Assembly (NCBI GenBank): GCA_016219545.1
Contig: JACRMH010000012.1
Location: forward strand, 1-64,000
Direction of reading: 5' to 3'
DNA length: 64,000 bases
Origin: Chloroflexota bacterium
GTDB taxonomy: Bacteria; Chloroflexota; Anaerolineae; Anaerolineales; Villigracilaceae
The translations under genes and the position numbers were made by a program. Of this stretch, positions 60,231-64,000 are shown piece by piece; the stretch's first letter is position 1, and each line of letters begins with the position of its first letter. The notes under the pieces are model-generated. The model was not told the origin of the DNA. It saw nothing but the letters and a program-made list of their open reading frames with translations, and searched no databases.

Positions 60231-60259
60231 TTGCCGTTTGTGTTTGACCTGTGTATAAT
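60231..60259 (+). promoter_or_regulatory. Promoter of the ileS T-box leader
   Basis: TTGCCG (60231-60236), 17-bp spacer, TATAAT (60254-60259). The transcript would start just before the T-box leader. The stretch 60126-60230 shows nothing else. Confidence 0.6.
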
Positions 60260-60269
60260 CTGGCAATCA

Positions 60270-60548
60270 AAAGCATTGATGGGAACGAGTAAATTTGCTA
60301 TGGTTATCAGCGAGTCTGTGACAGGTGTGAGACAGATCAACAAGGCAAATTGAAAATCATCTCGGAGCTGCGAACTGAAATTAGTTTAACAATTACTAAA
60401 AGTAAGCAAGCCGGTTGCCCAACGTTATACGGGAACAAAGATGATGGTCTTTGGTTGAGTGCCTGCGAGCCCAAAAGGCGAGTGCAGGAATCAGAGTGGT
60501 ACCGCGTGAGCCTTGCTCTCGTCTCTGTATGAGATGAGAGTTTTTGTT
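60270..60548 (+). promoter_or_regulatory. T-box riboswitch (isoleucine) upstream of ileS
   Basis: The canonical T-box core AGTGGTACCGCG lies at about 60495-60506, followed by the terminator stem CTCTCGTCTC-TGTAT-GAGATGAGAG and T residues. A basal Stem I is formed by AATTTGC (about 60292-60298) with GCAAATT (about 60345-60351). Inside its 3' side, ATC at 60336-60338 followed by A fits an isoleucine specifier. Uncharged tRNA-Ile would base-pair and allow read-through into ileS. Confidence 0.88.
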
Positions 60549-60601
60549 TTAATTTCACGTCATTGCGAAATACACTCATGATGACAATATAAGGAGTGAA
60601 A

Positions 60602-63600
60602 ATGACATTTAAATCAGTATCACCAAAACTTGATGTGTCTTCGATGGAAGAGAACATCTTGAAATTATGGAAGAAGCAGGATGTTTTCAAGAAGACCATC
60701 GAGCAGCGCAAAGGGAAGCCTGAGTATGTTTTTTATGAAGGACCTCCCACAGCGAATGGACGCCCGGGTGTGCACCATGTTCTGGCGCGTGCCTTCAAGG
60801 ATATGTTCCCGCGCTACAAGATCATGCGCGGTTATCACGTCTCGCGCCGCGGCGGCTGGGACACTCACGGTCTGCCGGTCGAGATCGAAGTTGAGAAACA
60901 ACTTGGTTTCAATAACAAGCAGCAGATTGAAGAATACGGCATAGATAAATTCAACGCGCTTTGCAAGAAGTCTGTTTTTACCTACATTCAAGAATGGGAG
61001 AAACTTACAGATCGCATCGCCTTTTGGGTTGATCTCGAAACTGCTTACGTGACCTACGAAAACGAATATATGGAGTCCGTTTGGTGGATCCTGAAAAATT
61101 TCTGGGATAAGGATCTGCTTTTCAAAGGCTATAAAGTTGTCCCTTATTGCCCTCGTTGCGGCACGCCTCTTTCTGACCATGAAGTTGCCCTCGGTTACGA
61201 GGAAGTTGCCGACCCTTCGGTTTTTGTCCGTATGCCGCTGGTAGATAAGCCTGACACTTCATTATTGGTGTGGACAACAACTCCGTGGACCTTACCCGGC
61301 AATGTCGCTGTTGCCGCACATCCTGATGTGGATTATGTCACCATCGAGCGTGATCATGACGGCACGAAGGAAAAATTGATCCTTGCGAAATCTTTGGTCG
61401 AAAAGCTCTTCAAAGATGAAGAAGTCAAAGTTGTCGACTCTTTCAAGGGTAAAAAGTTGAAAGGTATGAAGTACAACCCGCTCTTCACCTTTGTTCCTCC
61501 TGACAAGCCCGCCTATTTTGTTGTGCTTGGTGATTTCGTCACTACTGAAGATGGCTCTGGACTTGTCCACATGGCTCCTGCCTTCGGTCAGGAAGATATG
61601 CAGATGGCGAAAGAACATAATCTGCCAGTGTTGATGACTGTCCTGCCGGATGGAACCTTCATCCCTGAGATCACTCCCTGGCGCGGAATCTTCGTCAAGG
61701 ATGCCGACCCGCAAATCATCAATGATCTGGATGCGCGCGGATTATTATTCCGCACAGAAAAATATACCCATACTTATCCCTTCTGCTGGCGCTGTCATAC
61801 TCCGCTTTTGTATTACGCGCGCGACTCATGGTTCATCCGCACCAGCGCGCATCGAGACCGCTTAGTGGAATTGAATAACACCATCAACTGGGTTCCCGAT
61901 CATATCAAGACCGGACGCTTCGGTAACTGGCTGGAAAATAACATTGACTGGTCGCTTTCACGTGAGCGTTATTGGGGCACGCCGCTCCCTGTTTGGGAAT
62001 GTGTGGATTGCAAGCATCGTGAGTGCGTGGGTTCGGTCAGCGAGCTGTCTGAAAAAGCTGGCAAAGACCTAAGCGAATTGGATCTACACCGGCCTTATGT
62101 AGATGAAGTTCATTGGAAGTGTTCCGACTGCGGCGGCAAGATGACCCGCGTCCCCGACCTGATCGACGTCTGGTTCGATTCTGGCTCCATGCCCATAGCT
62201 CAATGGCATTATCCATTTGAGAATCAGGAAAAGTTCGAGAGTCAATTTCCGGCTGATTACATCTGCGAAGCAGTTGATCAGACTCGTGGTTGGTTCTATT
62301 CACTCCACGCCATCAGCACTTTGCTGAATGATGAAGTTTCCTTCAAGAATGTCATCTGCCTCGGGCATATTCAAGATGCTGAAGGACGCAAGATGTCCAA
62401 GTCGCTGGGCAATATCGTTCAACCTTGGGATGTGCTCAATGCGCACGGTGCCGATGCCTTACGCTGGTATCTCTACACCGCATCACCTCCGGGACAGGAG
62501 CGCCGCTTCTCTTCCGACTTGGTTGGCGATGTCATCCGTAGTTTTACATTGACCCTCTGGAATGTGTATTCATTCTTTGTGACATACGCCAACCTTGATA
62601 AGCCGCAGGGATTAACGGTTACTGCGCCAACCAATGACTTGGATCGCTGGCTTCTCTCTGAGTTAAATGTGCTTGTCCGTGACGTGACTCAGGCTTATGA
62701 GACTTATGATGTGCTAAATGCCACACGCCCCATCGAGGCTTTTGTGGAAAGACTTTCCACGTGGTATGTACGCCGCTCACGCCGCCGCTTCTGGAAGAAT
62801 GACTCGGGTGCAGATAAGCAGGCTGCCTATTCTACGCTTTATACCGCGTTGACCACGGTTGCCAAGCTGCTTGCCCCTTCCATGCCTTTCCTGGCGGAAG
62901 AGTTGTATCAAAACCTTGTCCGCAATGTGGATGAGACTGCCCCTGAATCTGTACATCTTGCAGAGTGGCCGCAGGCAATGGAAGAGTTCATTGATGAATC
63001 GCTCAACCGCGATATGAACCTTGTGATGAAACTCGTCTCATTGGGTCACTCCGCGCGCCAGAAAGCGAATCGCAAAGTGCGCCAGCCGCTTGCTGTTGCC
63101 GCATTCTCTGTTGGGACCGCCACTGAGCGCAAAGCATTAATGAACAATGTGGAGACCATCGCAGACGAATTGAATGTCAAAGAAGTGCGCCTGCTTGATT
63201 CGTCCACCGAGGCTGTCTCTCATACCGTCAAGCCTTTCTCGAAGCAGCTTGGACAGAAATATGGCAACAGGTTCCCCGCCATCCAAAAGGCGATCCTTGC
63301 CATGAACGCGGAGGAGGTTGCATCTACTTTCATGGCAGGCAAGACGCTTGCAGTGAAAGTAGGTGATGAAACCTTAGACATCACTTCCGAAGAAGTAGAA
63401 GTGAAAGCGCAGGCAAAATCCGGCTTTGCCGTTGCCGAAGAAGGCGCGTATGTGGCCGCCCTCGTCACCGAATTGACGCCGGAACTCGTGCGGGAAGGTC
63501 TGGCGCGTGAATTTGTACGGCGCGTGCAAGACCTCCGCAAGGCCGCTGACCTGGATGTCGCTGATCGCATAGAAATGTTCATCGAAGCAAGCGCAGGCTT

Positions 63601-63748
63601 GAGGTCCGCGATCGAAGCGCACAAAGATTACATCAGCGCTGAAACTCTTACATCCAAATTGTCCTTTGCAACTCCGCCGGAAAAGTCATTCATTGTTGAA
63701 GATGAGTTTGAAGGGGAGAAGGTCAAGGTTGGTGTGGCAAAGATTTAG
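60602..63748 (+). CDS. ileS: Isoleucyl-tRNA synthetase, type 2
   Basis: About 1048 aa, class I synthetase charging tRNA-Ile. HIGH-type motif in G-P-P-T-A-N-G-R-P-G-V-H-H-V (about residues 45-58), then G-W-D-T-H-G-L-P-V-E, CP1 editing domain with W-T-T-T-P-W-T-L-P-G-N, zinc-type Cys pairs (C-P-R-C, C-W-R-C), and G-R-K-M-S-K-S-L-G-N (about 596-605). The R-P-G-V-H-H form and overall sequence are of the eukaryote-like IleRS2 group, known for mupirocin resistance. ATG 60602 has AAGGAG five bases upstream. Controlled by the T-box leader. Confidence 0.95.
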   Translation: MTFKSVSPKLDVSSMEENILKLWKKQDVFKKTIEQRKGKPEYVFYEGPPTANGRPGVHHVLARAFKDMFPRYKIMRGYHVSRRGGWDTHGLPVEIEVEKQLGFNNKQQIEEYGIDKFNALCKKSVFTYIQEWEKLTDRIAFWVDLETAYVTYENEYMESVWWILKNFWDKDLLFKGYKVVPYCPRCGTPLSDHEVALGYEEVADPSVFVRMPLVDKPDTSLLVWTTTPWTLPGNVAVAAHPDVDYVTIERDHDGTKEKLILAKSLVEKLFKDEEVKVVDSFKGKKLKGMKYNPLFTFVPPDKPAYFVVLGDFVTTEDGSGLVHMAPAFGQEDMQMAKEHNLPVLMTVLPDGTFIPEITPWRGIFVKDADPQIINDLDARGLLFRTEKYTHTYPFCWRCHTPLLYYARDSWFIRTSAHRDRLVELNNTINWVPDHIKTGRFGNWLENNIDWSLSRERYWGTPLPVWECVDCKHRECVGSVSELSEKAGKDLSELDLHRPYVDEVHWKCSDCGGKMTRVPDLIDVWFDSGSMPIAQWHYPFENQEKFESQFPADYICEAVDQTRGWFYSLHAISTLLNDEVSFKNVICLGHIQDAEGRKMSKSLGNIVQPWDVLNAHGADALRWYLYTASPPGQERRFSSDLVGDVIRSFTLTLWNVYSFFVTYANLDKPQGLTVTAPTNDLDRWLLSELNVLVRDVTQAYETYDVLNATRPIEAFVERLSTWYVRRSRRRFWKNDSGADKQAAYSTLYTALTTVAKLLAPSMPFLAEELYQNLVRNVDETAPESVHLAEWPQAMEEFIDESLNRDMNLVMKLVSLGHSARQKANRKVRQPLAVAAFSVGTATERKALMNNVETIADELNVKEVRLLDSSTEAVSHTVKPFSKQLGQKYGNRFPAIQKAILAMNAEEVASTFMAGKTLAVKVGDETLDITSEEVEVKAQAKSGFAVAEEGAYVAALVTELTPELVREGLAREFVRRVQDLRKAADLDVADRIEMFIEASAGLRSAIEAHKDYISAETLTSKLSFATPPEKSFIVEDEFEGEKVKVGVAKI

Positions 63749-63757
63749 TAGGTAAAA

Positions 63758-63795
63758 GACAGCGGAAGTTTTGTAAAACTTCCGCTGTCTTTTTA
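63758..63795 (+). terminator. ileS terminator
   Basis: GACAGCGGAAGTTTT-GT-AAAACTTCCGCTGTC, a perfect 15-bp stem followed by six T residues. Confidence 0.9.
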
Positions 63796-63799
63796 ATTG

Positions 63800-63915
63800 T
63801 ATAATTTCGATAGTACTTCTTCCTGTCTTGCCGAGTGAGGCATCTCACCGACTGAGAGCCAAAACTTTTCACTGGCGTTCAGGATGATACAGAAATTTCC
63901 GACCAAAGGAAAACG
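63800..63915 (+). other. Leader region of the partial last gene
   Basis: TATAAT (63800-63805) could be a -10 element. The about 110-nt leader contains a GTGAG-gcat-CTCAC hairpin near 63835-63848. No known riboswitch is recognised. Confidence 0.3.
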
Positions 63916-64000
63916 ATGAAACCATTATCTGAGAAAAAATTAAATCCAATGCGTGTTGTATTGGCGTGGGGCGTTCATTTATTCACAGCATCCGGGGCGG
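63916..64000 (+). CDS. CDP-alcohol phosphatidyltransferase-like, partial (cut by window end)
   Basis: Only about 28 residues are in the window: a short polar N-terminus, then V-V-L-A-W-G-V-H-L-F-T-A-S-G. The A-W-x-V-H-L-F-T-A-S-G-A start is typical of phosphatidylcholine/phosphatidylserine synthases (PcsA/PssA-like), which are membrane CDP-alcohol phosphatidyltransferases. AAAGGA lies five bases upstream. The catalytic motif is outside the window, so this rests on the N-terminus alone. Confidence 0.5.
   Translation, partial: MKPLSEKKLNPMRVVLAWGVHLFTASGA

Noticed and set aside
63800..63915. Riboswitch before the last gene
   Set aside because: A hairpin is visible but no consensus of TPP, SAM, FMN or others fits.

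Overview
The window reads as a chromosomal segment of a Chloroflexota bacterium, most likely class Anaerolineae. I base this on protein style: many lipoproteins with a lipobox followed by Pro/Thr-rich linkers, WD40/TolB-like propellers, polytopic 'DTDMWWHLRNG' membrane proteins, a MurA with Asp at the fosfomycin cysteine site and a type-2 IleRS behind a T-box leader. The assignment is inference; no rRNA is present. Genes are tightly packed and mostly housekeeping. One A+T-richer accessory block lies at about 15.2-30.2 kb.

Layout. 0.2-4.3 kb: three polytopic membrane proteins around a divergent promoter with a perfect palindrome. 4.4-4.6 kb: tRNA-Val(CAC) with a duplicated 3' fragment. 4.7-8.4 kb: nitroreductase, propeller lipoprotein and GH127 arabinofuranosidase, closely coupled. 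8.5-15.2 kb: small metabolic and stress genes (TIGR02206 membrane protein, PTP-like phosphatase, YbaK deacylase, methyltransferase, pirin, P-loop kinase, metallophosphoesterase, manA). 15.2-30.2 kb: a secreted 2348-residue RHS protein with an uncharacterised 229-residue C-terminal tip, surrounded by lipoproteins (four long propeller-type paralogues, one further propeller, one of another family) and one internally deleted lipoprotein pseudogene. The RHS part is bracketed by manA's real 3' end and a diverged in-frame copy of that 3' end at about 23.9-24.0 kb, which suggests a segmental duplication or an allele-exchange or integration event at manA.

30.2-41.7 kb: a complete-looking group 1, Hyb-type [NiFe] hydrogenase operon on the minus strand. 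It runs small subunit, FeS protein, HybB membrane anchor, large subunit, maturation protease, then hypA, hypB, hypF, hypC, hypD and hypE. A TTGTGA-N6-TCACAA palindrome of CRP/FNR type sits just upstream of the small subunit. As given, hypD lacks about 36-38 codons carrying its essential cysteine motifs and is frameshifted. Several palindromic repeats sit inside or between the hyp genes, one of them translated within hypF.

41.7-64 kb: a palindrome-rich intergenic region; an unrecognised two-gene unit with likely winged-helix segments; tRNA-Arg(TCT); hsp20-lon-response regulator-GNAT-mog; efp; an eight-cysteine small protein; a HAD-DinB fusion; fabF-fabH-tatA; a prepilin peptidase; murA; trxA; ftsY; prfB with a programmed +1 frameshift; an S1-domain protein; a T-box-controlled ileS; and the start of a CDP-alcohol phosphatidyltransferase cut by the window end. 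There is no CRISPR array, transposase or prophage. The most unusual material is the RHS/lipoprotein block with its manA footprints, the broken hypD, and the 42.3-44.3 kb unknown pair.
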